From positions 1 to 39,076 of the forward strand of contig CAYITQ010000004.1 in the NCBI GenBank assembly GCA_964366335.1: 39,076 bases of DNA, read 5' to 3'. This document shows positions 14,168-21,356 of the stretch, piece by piece (the stretch's first letter is position 1; each line of letters opens with the position of its first letter). Source of the DNA: JACRNA01 sp964366335. GTDB taxonomy: Bacteria > Patescibacteriota > Microgenomatia > CAZETR01 > Amesbacteraceae. Both the position numbers and the translations under genes were made by a program. The notes under the pieces were generated by a model. It ran no database searches and was not told the DNA's origin. It saw only the letters and a list, made by a program, of their open reading frames with translations.

Positions 14168-15217
14168 TTATTTTACCATTACTATGAGTTCTGTTGCTTT
14201 TTCAGCAACATCAAATGCAGCGGGTGGATCATAGTTTGCCAAAACAATAACCGTATAACCAAGTTCTGGGTACATATCAATTCTGGTGTTAACTCCGGCG
14301 AATCTTCCCGGATGGCCAATCCGAGTAATGCCGTCGATATCAAAAATCTGAAAACCATATCCTTGATATTTAGTTTGATTGCCCTTACTTCCTTCTTTAA
14401 CTTTTGGTGTTATTGCCAATTCTGTCATTTCCGGACTAAGTAGTTTGTGGGTTAACAATGCCTGGGTAAAATTTAACAAATCAGGACAAGTTGAATAGCC
14501 CGATCCACTAGCCGTTCCTTTGAAAGGATTTAGTCCGAAATTATCAAATCTTTCATCATCAAGCATCCTGTCTGTCTTTGGATCACGATGGGTGTATCCG
14601 ATTGCGATATCAGATCTAGGATTGTGAGGGTCTATCTCGTAACTATCGGTGTCCGGCATGTTTGCAATTTTATAAATATGCTCTCTAACATATTCGTAAT
14701 AATTCTTGCCCGATACGGATTCAATGATTGCTCCGAGAACTTCATATCCATCCGAACTGTAATGCAATTCTCCAATCGGATAAGATAATGGACGATTCTT
14801 AAACAAATTCACAACATCGGTAATATTTATTAATTTGCTTCTAGCTGCCAAAAACTCATCTCGAAATTTTATGTCAATAAAACTTCCCAAACCTGATGTA
14901 TGAGTTAACAAATGATGAATCGTAACTTGTTCCCGGACGACTTGCTTGGGATAATCTGGCAAATATTTGCCTACAAAATCTTGAAATCCTAGTTTTCCTG
15001 CTTCCACCAATTGCGCAATAGCAACTCCAGTAAACATTTTGTTGGCAGATCCTAAGTTAAACTTTGTATCAATTCCGTTTGAAATATTTCTTTCTTTATT
15101 TGCAAACCCAGATGAAAATTCAAAAATCGATTTACCATCTTTAGCCAATAAAACACTTCCCGAAAATTTATCGTCCCGGGACTGTATTACTAGATAATCA
15201 TGTAAATGATTTAACAT
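14168..15217 (-). CDS. Beta-lactamase-fold serine hydrolase (class C / AmpH-like)
   Basis: 349 aa. The nucleophile motif SxxK is SANK (Ser57-Lys60); the YxN position reads Tyr153-Ser-Ser, and a late HPGRFAG replaces the KTG/HxG box. Family members are D-Ala peptidases, esterases or beta-lactamases; the class C-like order and lack of a strict KTG suggest an esterase or peptidase. No signal peptide, so cytoplasmic, or released otherwise. TATAAT lies 6 nt before the ATG (15224-15229), a leaderless geometry. Confidence 0.85.
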   Translation of the reverse strand: MLNHLHDYLVIQSRDDKFSGSVLLAKDGKSIFEFSSGFANKERNISNGIDTKFNLGSANKMFTGVAIAQLVEAGKLGFQDFVGKYLPDYPKQVVREQVTIHHLLTHTSGLGSFIDIKFRDEFLAARSKLINITDVVNLFKNRPLSYPIGELHYSSDGYEVLGAIIESVSGKNYYEYVREHIYKIANMPDTDSYEIDPHNPRSDIAIGYTHRDPKTDRMLDDERFDNFGLNPFKGTASGSGYSTCPDLLNFTQALLTHKLLSPEMTELAITPKVKEGSKGNQTKYQGYGFQIFDIDGITRIGHPGRFAGVNTRIDMYPELGYTVIVLANYDPPAAFDVAEKATELIVMVK

Positions 15218-15273
15218 AGATAAATTATATCAGTTCAGTGAACTTGTAAATTACAAAATGTTAAACTTAGTAT

Positions 15274-15483
15274 ATGGATTGGTGTTTTGCAATTGTCAAC
15301 GGAAAGCTTTCCGAAATATATTTTAATAAAAATAAAAAGGGTGATATGAAATTCATAGGATTTTGTCATGTAAATAAAAGTGACTACAGAACTAAAATGG
15401 AAAAGAAATATATATTGGAAGATACTGCAAAATTTAAGTTCACATATCGTAATAATGTGTACAAAAGATTGACAAACAGTTAA
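15274..15483 (+). CDS. Small conserved CPR-type protein
   Basis: 69 aa starting MDWCFAIVNGKLSEIYF; basic, beta-rich, with KGDMKFIGFCHVNKSDY and KFKFTYRNNVYKRL. TAAACT lies 6 nt before the ATG. I have an impression of similar short proteins in Patescibacteria but no function. The spacing and compact sequence support a real gene. Confidence 0.55.
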   Translation: MDWCFAIVNGKLSEIYFNKNKKGDMKFIGFCHVNKSDYRTKMEKKYILEDTAKFKFTYRNNVYKRLTNS

Positions 15484-15487
15484 GAAG

Positions 15488-15823
15488 TTAAGAAATAACC
15501 AATATCGCTTTTTTTATACTTTCTTTAGAGAATGAGTCACTTTCGTCAGATTCGGCCCTACAACTTACAGAATCACCACATATCTGAGAACACTCATCAC
15601 ACTTGCTTGTTTCCACCTTTTTGAAAATGTCTTCCCCGTCCACAAATATAGACGGAGAAACCACACTCCCGAATCCTTCTACAAATTCTTGGTGATCATT
15701 AAGTTTGTGCATTTTGAGATTAGTTAATAATCCTAATTCATTTAAGACATTAGTTAGATTTAACTTAGTCTGTTTACATCTACTACAAGTATTTAAATCA
15801 AAATAAAAGAAATCTATTTGCAT
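15488..15823 (-). CDS. Thioredoxin-fold CxxC protein (DUF2703-like)
   Basis: 111 aa. N-terminal FFYFDLNTCSRCKQTKLNL carries CxxC (Cys13, Cys16); a cis-Pro-like VSPSIFVDGEDIF follows; the C-terminal part has more cysteines (SKCDECSQICGDSVSCRA). This is the DUF2703-like layout, often beside ArsR regulators and linked to metal or metalloid handling. Start overlaps the arsR-type gene by 10 nt, so the pair is co-translated. Confidence 0.72.
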   Translation of the reverse strand: MQIDFFYFDLNTCSRCKQTKLNLTNVLNELGLLTNLKMHKLNDHQEFVEGFGSVVSPSIFVDGEDIFKKVETSKCDECSQICGDSVSCRAESDESDSFSKESIKKAILVIS

Positions 15824-16131
15824 GTCTTATTATCTCCTTTCAATGACATCCCTTGAAAGTTACAAAAGAAATCGCCACAACATTTTACAAACCATTTTTT
15901 GTCAATCGAATAGACCACAGTATTTCCCTCTTTCGAGGACGTAACCAGACCGATATTTTTTAATACTGTTAAATGTCCGGAAGTATTGGGTTGAGACAAT
16001 TTGGTTTTTTTAGCTATGTCACCTACCGGCAGACTTCCCTTGTCCAATAAGAGTAAAATCTTTTGTCGAGACTCGTCAGACATGGCCTTAAAAAGGTTAG
16101 TAAATGATTTTATTTTATTTGTAGACAGCAC
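15814..16131 (-). CDS. ArsR/SmtB-family repressor, GTG start
   Basis: 105 aa. Winged helix-turn-helix: FKAMSDESRQKILLLL, then PVGDIAKKTKLSQPNTSGHLTVLKNIGLVTSSKEGNTVVYSID. The usual ELCVCDL metal box in helix alpha3 is absent; instead Cys84, Cys85, Cys90 and Cys104 cluster at the C-terminus and may sense arsenite, a soft metal or thiol stress. The start is GTG (16129-16131), with TTATAT 6 nt upstream and a palindromic operator overlapping the -35. Confidence 0.88.
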   Translation of the reverse strand: MLSTNKIKSFTNLFKAMSDESRQKILLLLDKGSLPVGDIAKKTKLSQPNTSGHLTVLKNIGLVTSSKEGNTVVYSIDKKWFVKCCGDFFCNFQGMSLKGDNKTCK

Positions 16132-16159
16132 ATTACTATATAATCATACAGTTATGTTA

Positions 16160-16180
16160 TTGTCAATATGGTATTGACAA
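16160..16180. promoter_or_regulatory. ArsR operator: 9-3-9 perfect palindrome with two divergent -35 boxes
   Basis: TTGTCAATA, spacer TGG, TATTGACAA. Minus strand: TTGACA (16161-16166), 17 bp, TTATAT, then the arsR-type GTG. Plus strand: TTGACA (16174-16179), 17 bp, TATCAT (16197-16202). A repressor bound here would block both promoters. Confidence 0.7.
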
Positions 16181-16226
16181 CCGAATAACTATAAGCTATC
16201 ATACGTCTACAATTTATAAATCCGCT

Positions 16227-16313
16227 ATGAGCGAAGTCACGATTCGCCAGGAGTCCCGCAAAATCGGGAACAGAAGTCAAACTGTACAAATCAGACAACT
16301 GAATTCATCCTAA
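16227..16313 (+). CDS. Possible 28-aa small protein
   Basis: ATG 16227 to TAA 16311-16313, encoding MSEVTIRQESRKIGNRSQ and ten more residues; polar, no cysteine. No Shine-Dalgarno is visible. It lies in the transcript divergent from the arsR-type gene and could be noncoding by chance. Confidence 0.2.
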   Translation: MSEVTIRQESRKIGNRSQTVQIRQLNSS

Positions 16314-16342
16314 TGGATCGAGCCAGTCTAATAATAAGGATT

Positions 16343-16366
16343 GACCGCGGGAAGCGGTCTTTTCTT
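16343..16366 (+). terminator. Rho-independent terminator
   Basis: Stem GACCGC (16343-16348), loop of 5, GCGGTC (16354-16359), then TTTTCTT. Confidence 0.7.
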
Positions 16367-16445
16367 GCCCGCCAGCAATCGCTCTTTGAGCCGCAGTTCA
16401 AATGAACTAAGGCGAAAAGTAAGATGCGGTGGGTTTGTAAAGACG

Positions 16446-16475
16446 CCTCTCGTTCTTTTAGAACGGGAGGTTTTT
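16446..16475 (+). terminator. Second Rho-independent terminator
   Basis: A 10-bp stem CCTCTCGTTC / GAACGGGAGG with loop TTTTA and a TTTTT tail, 80 nt after the first one. Between them the sequence has an AGTTCA-AA-TGAACT hairpin but no gene; it may be a second small RNA or simply a backup terminator. Confidence 0.7.
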
Positions 16476-16514
16476 CTTTGCCTCGCCGTAGCCAGAAGCG
16501 AAGGCGGGTGACGT

Positions 16515-16586
16515 GGTGGGTGTAGCTCAATGGTAGAGCTTCAGCTTGTGGAGCTGAAAATGGGGGTCCGATTCCCCTCACCTACC
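16515..16586 (+). tRNA. tRNA-His (anticodon GTG)
   Basis: G-1 at 16515 pairs with discriminator C at 16586, the tRNA-His identity pair. Acceptor GTGGGTG/CACCTAC, D arm with GCTCAATGGTAGAGC, anticodon stem TCAGC/GCTGA around TTGTGGA (GTG). T stem GGGGG/CCCCT with loop TCCGATT, so position 55 is C instead of the near-universal T. No encoded CCA. The next gene starts 3 nt later. Confidence 0.92.
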
Positions 16587-16589
16587 CTT

Positions 16590-17750
16590 ATGTCAAATGA
16601 AAATATTTTATATATCATTTCGGAAACCGGTTTTGGCGGAAAAGCTTTTCGTGGAATAAATAGATTTATGCGCGAGATTCCAACAGATCCAAAAAGTACA
16701 ATACTTATACCAACTGAATCAAAAAAGAGAGACAATCTAAAAATTTCAATTAGAGGAAAAAAGAGCAGTAAAGGGAAACTAGTTAAAATTTTTGTTAGAC
16801 CCAAGGAGAACCCATCTTCACCAAAATTAAAATTGTCATTGTTTCAACCTGCAAACCCCACAGCTTTTGACCAATATGCACAGTCTCAAAAACTAGAGTT
16901 CGCAAAAACACCACTTTCTCCTTCTGATTATGCTATAAGTCGTATGCTGACCGCAATTGCAAAAGCGGATAGATCGTTCGATGCAGTTGGAAATTTTAAA
17001 GAGAAACTGTTTAGGTATTCAAATTATCCTCCTCAGAACTTAGATAAAATACCGGAGAGAATTATCTCAGCAAGATTGGAAAACAGACCATTTGAGTTTG
17101 CATGTTTTGTTTGCTTAAATTCAAGCATTGTAAATATAGGTGGAGAAGCTCGGGATCGTTTTAGTAGTTCAATAGAAAACTCACGAATATTGGTTCCAAG
17201 AATATATCAGCGAATAGAAGAATTTATTCTAGCTCTACAATTATCCGGAGTCGATTTCAGGCTAAATTTCTTAATTGCAGATACAGACGCAAATGATATA
17301 TATGGAAAATATCTGGCTGACTCTAAGGATATTGTTGAAAAACAAATACAAGAATATATCGAAAATATTACTCCTAAATTAAAAAGGTTACCTGGAAAAA
17401 TTCAGATTATTCGCTGGTCAACCATTCAACCGTCAAGTGATCCACAATATATATCTGATTTTCAAAAAGTATACGCAAATGTAGCAAGCCTAGTTGGCCA
17501 AGAGGTAATTGATCGCAGTGTTAATCGACGTAAAAAATATTTTGCTCAAAAAGGATTCCTCAATGAAACACTAGAACTTTCGGAGCGTTGGATAGACGCA
17601 GCTAAAAGAAATGTTGCATTGTATGGAGCACAAGGACGAGAACTAATTCGGAAATTTGGTATGCTGATTATTATTGACCCAGATCCATTAATCCTTGCCA
17701 AAAATCAAAGTATACTTGTTAAGGATGATTTATCCATTTCATATCTTTGA
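16590..17750 (+). CDS. Unknown protein X of the tRNA-His/hisS cluster
   Basis: 386 aa from ATG 16590, 3 nt after tRNA-His. N-terminal part (1-110) is basic (ISETGFGGKAFRG, RGKKSSKGKLVKIF). From about residue 175 there is an alpha/beta pattern: FACFVCLNSSIV, a helix EEFILALQLSGVDFRLNFLIADTDANDIYGKYL, a long helix, IQIIRWSTI, and a late helix ALYGAQGRELIRKFGMLIII. The order (hydrophobic strand ending in Ser, strand ending in Asp, long helix, Y-x-x-x-x-x-E helix) loosely recalls cyclodipeptide synthases, class-I aaRS-like enzymes that use aminoacyl-tRNAs. This is a by-eye inference only. Gene Y starts 4 nt downstream. Confidence 0.6.
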   Translation: MSNENILYIISETGFGGKAFRGINRFMREIPTDPKSTILIPTESKKRDNLKISIRGKKSSKGKLVKIFVRPKENPSSPKLKLSLFQPANPTAFDQYAQSQKLEFAKTPLSPSDYAISRMLTAIAKADRSFDAVGNFKEKLFRYSNYPPQNLDKIPERIISARLENRPFEFACFVCLNSSIVNIGGEARDRFSSSIENSRILVPRIYQRIEEFILALQLSGVDFRLNFLIADTDANDIYGKYLADSKDIVEKQIQEYIENITPKLKRLPGKIQIIRWSTIQPSSDPQYISDFQKVYANVASLVGQEVIDRSVNRRKKYFAQKGFLNETLELSERWIDAAKRNVALYGAQGRELIRKFGMLIIIDPDPLILAKNQSILVKDDLSISYL

Positions 17751-17754
17751 TAAT

Positions 17755-18399
17755 ATGAACAATTTTGACAAATTCATTATTGAAACCGAAAGATTACAGT
17801 GCTCACCTGCAGAGAACCTTGAATTGGTAATTAAATACATTGCCGAGAACAAAACCATTACTTTCTTTAGTTGGAAAATGTTTGATATTGTCAAGCCCAC
17901 CTTCGATCCGGCACTAGCTGATAAATATATTGAAAAAGAAAAAGAGTTTATTAAGATTCTGATTAAATTGAAAATAAAATTTATTTACATTAAGCTTATT
18001 CCAGATGAATTACCAAGAATATTTTACGGTAAAGGCTTAAATCGTCAGGCAATTACATTTGCAAAACAAGTTGAGAAATATTTTAAAAATATTTATCCAA
18101 ACACTAAAGTCATTAGACTAACTAAAATTCTTAATAGAAAAACATATGACTTGGTATTTTATCAAAGCTTAAGTTCAGGTATTGATCCCAAAAAGCTCGA
18201 GAAAGAGATGTTGTTTCGAAAAGATAAGGAAATCGGCCTAAAAGCTTTTGGACTATTTGCCGCAGAAACTGCTATTATTTATAGATATTTTAAAAACCCT
18301 GTTTTGCTTGCTGGGACCAGATCAATTGACACTTACAAATATGAATTTTTCAAATATCCACAAAATAGACCTACCCTACCTAAATTATTTGTCTTATAA
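17755..18399 (+). CDS. Unknown protein Y of the tRNA-His/hisS cluster
   Basis: 214 aa from ATG 17755, 4 nt after X stops. Alpha/beta protein, lysine-rich: TITFFSWKMFDI, then EFIKILIKLKIKFIYIKLIPDELPRIFYGKG, the helix RQAITFAKQVEKYFKNI, strand TKVIRLTKIL, and late FGLFAAETAIIYRYF with AGTRSIDTYKYEFF. Its AAET segment followed by a strand and Y-x-Y recalls the Y...AE...YH end of cyclodipeptide synthases, and its layout parallels the second half of X, so X and Y may be distant paralogues. Not recognised with certainty; it is placed between tRNA-His and hisS, which supports a tRNA-related role. Confidence 0.6.
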   Translation: MNNFDKFIIETERLQCSPAENLELVIKYIAENKTITFFSWKMFDIVKPTFDPALADKYIEKEKEFIKILIKLKIKFIYIKLIPDELPRIFYGKGLNRQAITFAKQVEKYFKNIYPNTKVIRLTKILNRKTYDLVFYQSLSSGIDPKKLEKEMLFRKDKEIGLKAFGLFAAETAIIYRYFKNPVLLAGTRSIDTYKYEFFKYPQNRPTLPKLFVL

Positions 18400-18400
18400 T
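18395..18400 (+). promoter_or_regulatory. -10 box TATAAT overlapping the stop of gene Y
   Basis: TATAAT with 6 nt to ATG 18407. It could give the small gene and hisS their own leaderless transcript. Confidence 0.5.
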
Positions 18401-18406
18401 CAACAT

Positions 18407-18604
18407 ATGTCAGCTAATAACTATATTCTTATCAATCGCAAAAAATTTGACATATCTTTACGGGATGCTGATACTGGGGAATTGTTGTCAAAAATTGGCA
18501 AAGCCAATACTCTTGATAAAGCAATTGATATTGCCCAGAGATATCAAAATAGTGAAATAGTAGAATACGGTATTAAATTTACTGAAAATAATTTAAATAA
18601 ATGA
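18407..18604 (+). CDS. Small protein of unknown role upstream of hisS
   Basis: 65 aa starting MSANNYILINRKKFDISLRDADTG; alternating beta then helix (TLDKAIDIAQRYQNSEIVEYGIKF). The start is chosen from the TATAAT box 6 nt upstream. Ends 3 nt before hisS. The GELLSKIGKANTLDKAIDIAQ part resembles small single-domain proteins that CPR genomes encode in numbers, but I cannot assign a family. Confidence 0.6.
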   Translation: MSANNYILINRKKFDISLRDADTGELLSKIGKANTLDKAIDIAQRYQNSEIVEYGIKFTENNLNK

Positions 18605-18607
18605 TCT

Positions 18608-19813
18608 ATGTCAAATAAAATACAAGTCCTAAAAGGTTTTAGAGATTTTCTACCTGTCGAGGCGCGGAAACGCCAGTGGTTGCGTGCACAAATGATCAAA
18701 GTCTTTGAAAAATGGGGCTATGAACCCCTGGAAACCCCTACCCTCGAGCCTTATGACCTATTTAAGGGTGAAGTCGGCGAAGATGAGAAACTGTTTTATA
18801 AATTCAAAGATCTGGGTGACCGTGAGGTCATGTTACGATATGATCAAACTGTCCCCACTTGCCGTGTCATTGGCCAATATGCCAATGAAATAAAATTCCC
18901 TTTTCGAAGATATCAGATTCAGTCTAATTTTAGAGCTGAGAAACCCCAAGCCGGAAGATTCCGCGAATTTGTCCAAGCAGATATCGATATCTTTGGTATT
19001 GCCTCCCCTCTTGCTGACGCAGAAGCAATTGCAGTTTCTTTAGATTTATATAGATCACTCGGTTTCAAAAAGGCAGTAGCTGTCATCAATAGTCGAGATC
19101 TGATGAAAGGTGTTCCTTATGAAGCTATTGTGGCGATTGATAAATTGAAAAAAATTGGTGTTGACGGAATAATCGCCGATATGGTTGCAAAGGGAATTGA
19201 CAAAGACCAAGCGCAAAAATATTTCGACTATGTCAAAAATATTCAACCAGACGAAACAATAAAAACTATTTTTGAATACCTAAAATCATATGGATTTGAT
19301 GACGATTGGTACAGTTTTGAACCGACTCTAGCCAGATCTTTTTCCTACTCCCAAGGGCCTATTTGGGAAATGGTAATCCCAGAATATCCATCTGGATCTG
19401 TCGGTGGCGGCGAACGCTACGATGGCATGATGAAAAGAATTACGGGGAAAGATATTCCAGCGACAGGAATTGCCTTTGGCTTTGACCGCACCTTAGAAGC
19501 AATTGAAGTTTGTGGATTGTTACCAAAACTAAATATATCTACTCAGGTTCTTGTAACCGTCTTTTCTCCAGAGCTAAGAGATAAAGCTATTGAATTGAGT
19601 ACAAGACTTCGTCGGGCCGGAGTGGGGGTGGAACTTTATCCGGACGACCGAACAAAACTCGAAAAGCAATTGAAGTATGCCAACGCCAAAAGTATCCCCT
19701 TTGTAACAATTTTGGGTCCAGAGGAAATAAGGAACAAAACAGTTAAATTAAAAAATATGGACACAGGAGAGCAAAAATGTCTGCCAGATACCGCGCTTAT
19801 ATCTATATTCTAA
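18608..19813 (+). CDS. hisS: Histidyl-tRNA synthetase
   Basis: 401 aa, class II synthetase. Start MSNKIQVLKGFRDFLP; motif 1 around YEPLETPTLEPYDLF; LRYDQTVPTCRVIGQY; motif 2 loop FRAEKPQAGRFREFVQADIDIFG; HisA box GGGERYDGM and motif 3 ATGIAFGFDRTLEA. C-terminal anticodon-binding domain (QVLVTVFSPELRDKAIELSTRLRRAGVGVELY). Its cognate tRNA-His is 2 kb upstream on the same strand, an unusual but sensible linkage. Confidence 0.95.
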   Translation: MSNKIQVLKGFRDFLPVEARKRQWLRAQMIKVFEKWGYEPLETPTLEPYDLFKGEVGEDEKLFYKFKDLGDREVMLRYDQTVPTCRVIGQYANEIKFPFRRYQIQSNFRAEKPQAGRFREFVQADIDIFGIASPLADAEAIAVSLDLYRSLGFKKAVAVINSRDLMKGVPYEAIVAIDKLKKIGVDGIIADMVAKGIDKDQAQKYFDYVKNIQPDETIKTIFEYLKSYGFDDDWYSFEPTLARSFSYSQGPIWEMVIPEYPSGSVGGGERYDGMMKRITGKDIPATGIAFGFDRTLEAIEVCGLLPKLNISTQVLVTVFSPELRDKAIELSTRLRRAGVGVELYPDDRTKLEKQLKYANAKSIPFVTILGPEEIRNKTVKLKNMDTGEQKCLPDTALISIF

Positions 19814-20658
19814 TTGCCATTATACTTTGGGGTATTGCCGGGCCGGTGATTAAATACACCCTGGGATATTTTGACACTATTACCTTTCTGACTATCAGAT
19901 TTGGTTTAACATCACTAATTTTAGTCCCCTTCTGGATCTGGACTGAGCGGCACAAGAAACACTTGTTTCCAGATCTTACATACAAAGATTGGACGGTTTT
20001 AATTGTTTATGGAGTTACGGCCACAACAATAGAATTGGGATTATTATTTTTGGGATTTGCTCACACTTCTGCAATAGAAGCCACATTGATTTTTTCAACT
20101 GCACCGATACTCATTGCTCTGGCCGGATTCTATTTTTTGAAAGAACATATTACCAAAAAGGAACGAGTCGGAATGTTTGTGGCTTTTGCCGGTACGATTA
20201 TCGTAGTATTCGGTCCGATATCAGGAAATATTGTAGGCAACTTATTTGTCATGTTGGCAAATTTAGCAAAAATAGTAGAAGTTGTTTTAATGAAAAAGCT
20301 ATTGCGCCACAACCTGTCTCCCCTATTCTTAACCATGTTTTCTTTTTTTGTAGGGTTTTTATCAATCACTCCTATCTACTTTCTAAGTAACCATCAACTA
20401 ATAACCAATAACGTATCCTTATCCGGCTATTTAGGCTTAGCCTATATGGTTCTATTTTCCGGAATTATTGCTTATTGGTTGTTTTTGAAAGGACAAAAAA
20501 CAATTGAGGTTTCTGAAGCCAACATGTTTACCTATCTTCAACCCTTGATTACCACGCCTTTAGCTTTTTTCTGGCTGGGTGAGAGCCTCACATGGAATTT
20601 TCTGATTGGAGGAGCTGTCGTAGCTCTGGGAGTAGGTCTTGCAATGCGCCGTTCATAA
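19777..20658 (+). CDS. EamA/DMT-family transporter (RhaT/YdcZ type)
   Basis: 293 aa with ten transmembrane segments in two EamA halves (first half GIAGPVIKYTLGYFDTITFLTIRF, second half GLAYMVLFSGIIAYWLFLKGQKTIEVSEANMFTYLQPLITTPLAFFWLGE). Drug/metabolite exporter, substrate unknown. The start lies inside the last 37 nt of hisS, so it is co-translated. Its 3' end overlaps the convergent prfA gene by 71 nt. A 7-bp repeat array encodes the loop around NHQLITNNVS. Confidence 0.85.
   Translation: MSARYRAYIYILIAIILWGIAGPVIKYTLGYFDTITFLTIRFGLTSLILVPFWIWTERHKKHLFPDLTYKDWTVLIVYGVTATTIELGLLFLGFAHTSAIEATLIFSTAPILIALAGFYFLKEHITKKERVGMFVAFAGTIIVVFGPISGNIVGNLFVMLANLAKIVEVVLMKKLLRHNLSPLFLTMFSFFVGFLSITPIYFLSNHQLITNNVSLSGYLGLAYMVLFSGIIAYWLFLKGQKTIEVSEANMFTYLQPLITTPLAFFWLGESLTWNFLIGGAVVALGVGLAMRRS
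20389..20416. repeat. 7-bp repeat (unit AACCAAT), 4 units, in EamA gene
   Basis: Heptamers at 20389, 20396, 20403 and 20410: AACCATC, AACTAAT, AACCAAT, AACGTAT. Encodes an extracellular or cytoplasmic loop. Confidence 0.65.
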
Positions 20659-21352
20659 TCATATCTAATTTGTGCCAGCTTTTGTTTATTCTGTGATCGG
20701 TCACCCGGTTTTGGGGATAATTATAAGTCCTGATTTTTTCTGACCGCATACTTCGGCCTATTTGATCCCTGTATCCCGTCACCTGTGCCTTATTTTTTTC
20801 TTCGTTTATTTCCCACAATTGTGACCGCAATAAAGACAAGGCGATTTTCCGGTTCTGTTCTTGTGAACGTTCCTGACGGGCTGTCGTCACAATTCCGGTG
20901 GGCTTATGAGTTAATCTGACTGCTGTAGCCACTTTGTTGACGTTTTGGCCACCGTGTCCGCCTCCGGTCGTAAATTGCCACTCCAGATCACCATCCTTGA
21001 TTTCAACTGCTGTCTCAGGAACTTCAGGAAGAACCACCACCGAGGCAGTCGAAGTGTGAATTCTCCCGGCTTTTTCGGTAGCCGGGACTCTCTGCACCCG
21101 ATGCACACCAGTTTCAAATTTCAATTGGTCAAATACTCCCTCGCCTTTTATTTTTATCACCCCGTCGTCCAAAACCTCTATTTTCCAATTTCTAATTTCT
21201 GCAAATCTAGAATACATCCGCATCAGGTCGTCTGCCCAAATCTTGGCTTCATCTCCCCCCACTCCCTGGCGGACTTCTATAATTACAGACCTAAAGTCCA
21301 ATACTTCCGCTGGTTTATTTCCACCCGTTCTTTTCCACTCTTCGTAATCCAT
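20588..21352 (-). CDS. prfA: Peptide chain release factor 1, lacking N-terminal domain
   Basis: 254 aa versus about 360. The PxT codon-recognition tip is PAT in HRVQRVPATEKAGRIHTS, so it reads UAA/UAG as RF1; the catalytic GGQ is in TTGGGHGGQNVNK. PCRF region begins at EVRQGVGGDEAKIWADDLMRMY. The first domain (about 95 residues of coiled helices that contact bL12 and the GTPase centre) is missing; the gene begins 4 nt after the bL31 stop, leaving no room. The 3' end overlaps the EamA gene. Confidence 0.93.
   Translation of the reverse strand: MDYEEWKRTGGNKPAEVLDFRSVIIEVRQGVGGDEAKIWADDLMRMYSRFAEIRNWKIEVLDDGVIKIKGEGVFDQLKFETGVHRVQRVPATEKAGRIHTSTASVVVLPEVPETAVEIKDGDLEWQFTTGGGHGGQNVNKVATAVRLTHKPTGIVTTARQERSQEQNRKIALSLLRSQLWEINEEKNKAQVTGYRDQIGRSMRSEKIRTYNYPQNRVTDHRINKSWHKLDMIMNGALQDLLPELRQLLQSENSM
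21179..21199. repeat. 7-bp repeat (unit TAATTTC), 3 units, in prfA
   Basis: TATTTTC, CAATTTC, TAATTTC at 21179, 21186 and 21193. Encodes EIRNWKIEV in RF1; the same array family encodes IRNWKLES in the pseudouridine synthase. Confidence 0.65.
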
Positions 21353-21356
21353 AGAC

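Larger units (their letters stand above)
16209..16366 (+). ncRNA. Candidate ArsR-controlled short transcript
   Basis: A plus-strand promoter (TTGACA-17-TATCAT) and a strong terminator bound a region of about 158 nt with no sizable gene. It contains a CCCG-CAAAAT-CGGG hairpin near 16254 and a possible 28-codon frame. I tested it by eye against tmRNA, SRP RNA and RNase P RNA hallmarks and saw none. It could be a regulatory RNA or a leader-type mRNA. Confidence 0.35.

Noticed and set aside
16209..16475. Known housekeeping RNA (tmRNA, SRP RNA, RNase P RNA) or riboswitch
   Set aside because: None of the sequence hallmarks are visible; only an unnamed candidate transcript is reported.
16291..16581. 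96-aa minus-strand frame across the terminators and tRNA-His
   Set aside because: Antisense to a tRNA and two terminator hairpins, Arg/Leu-rich composition; a shadow.
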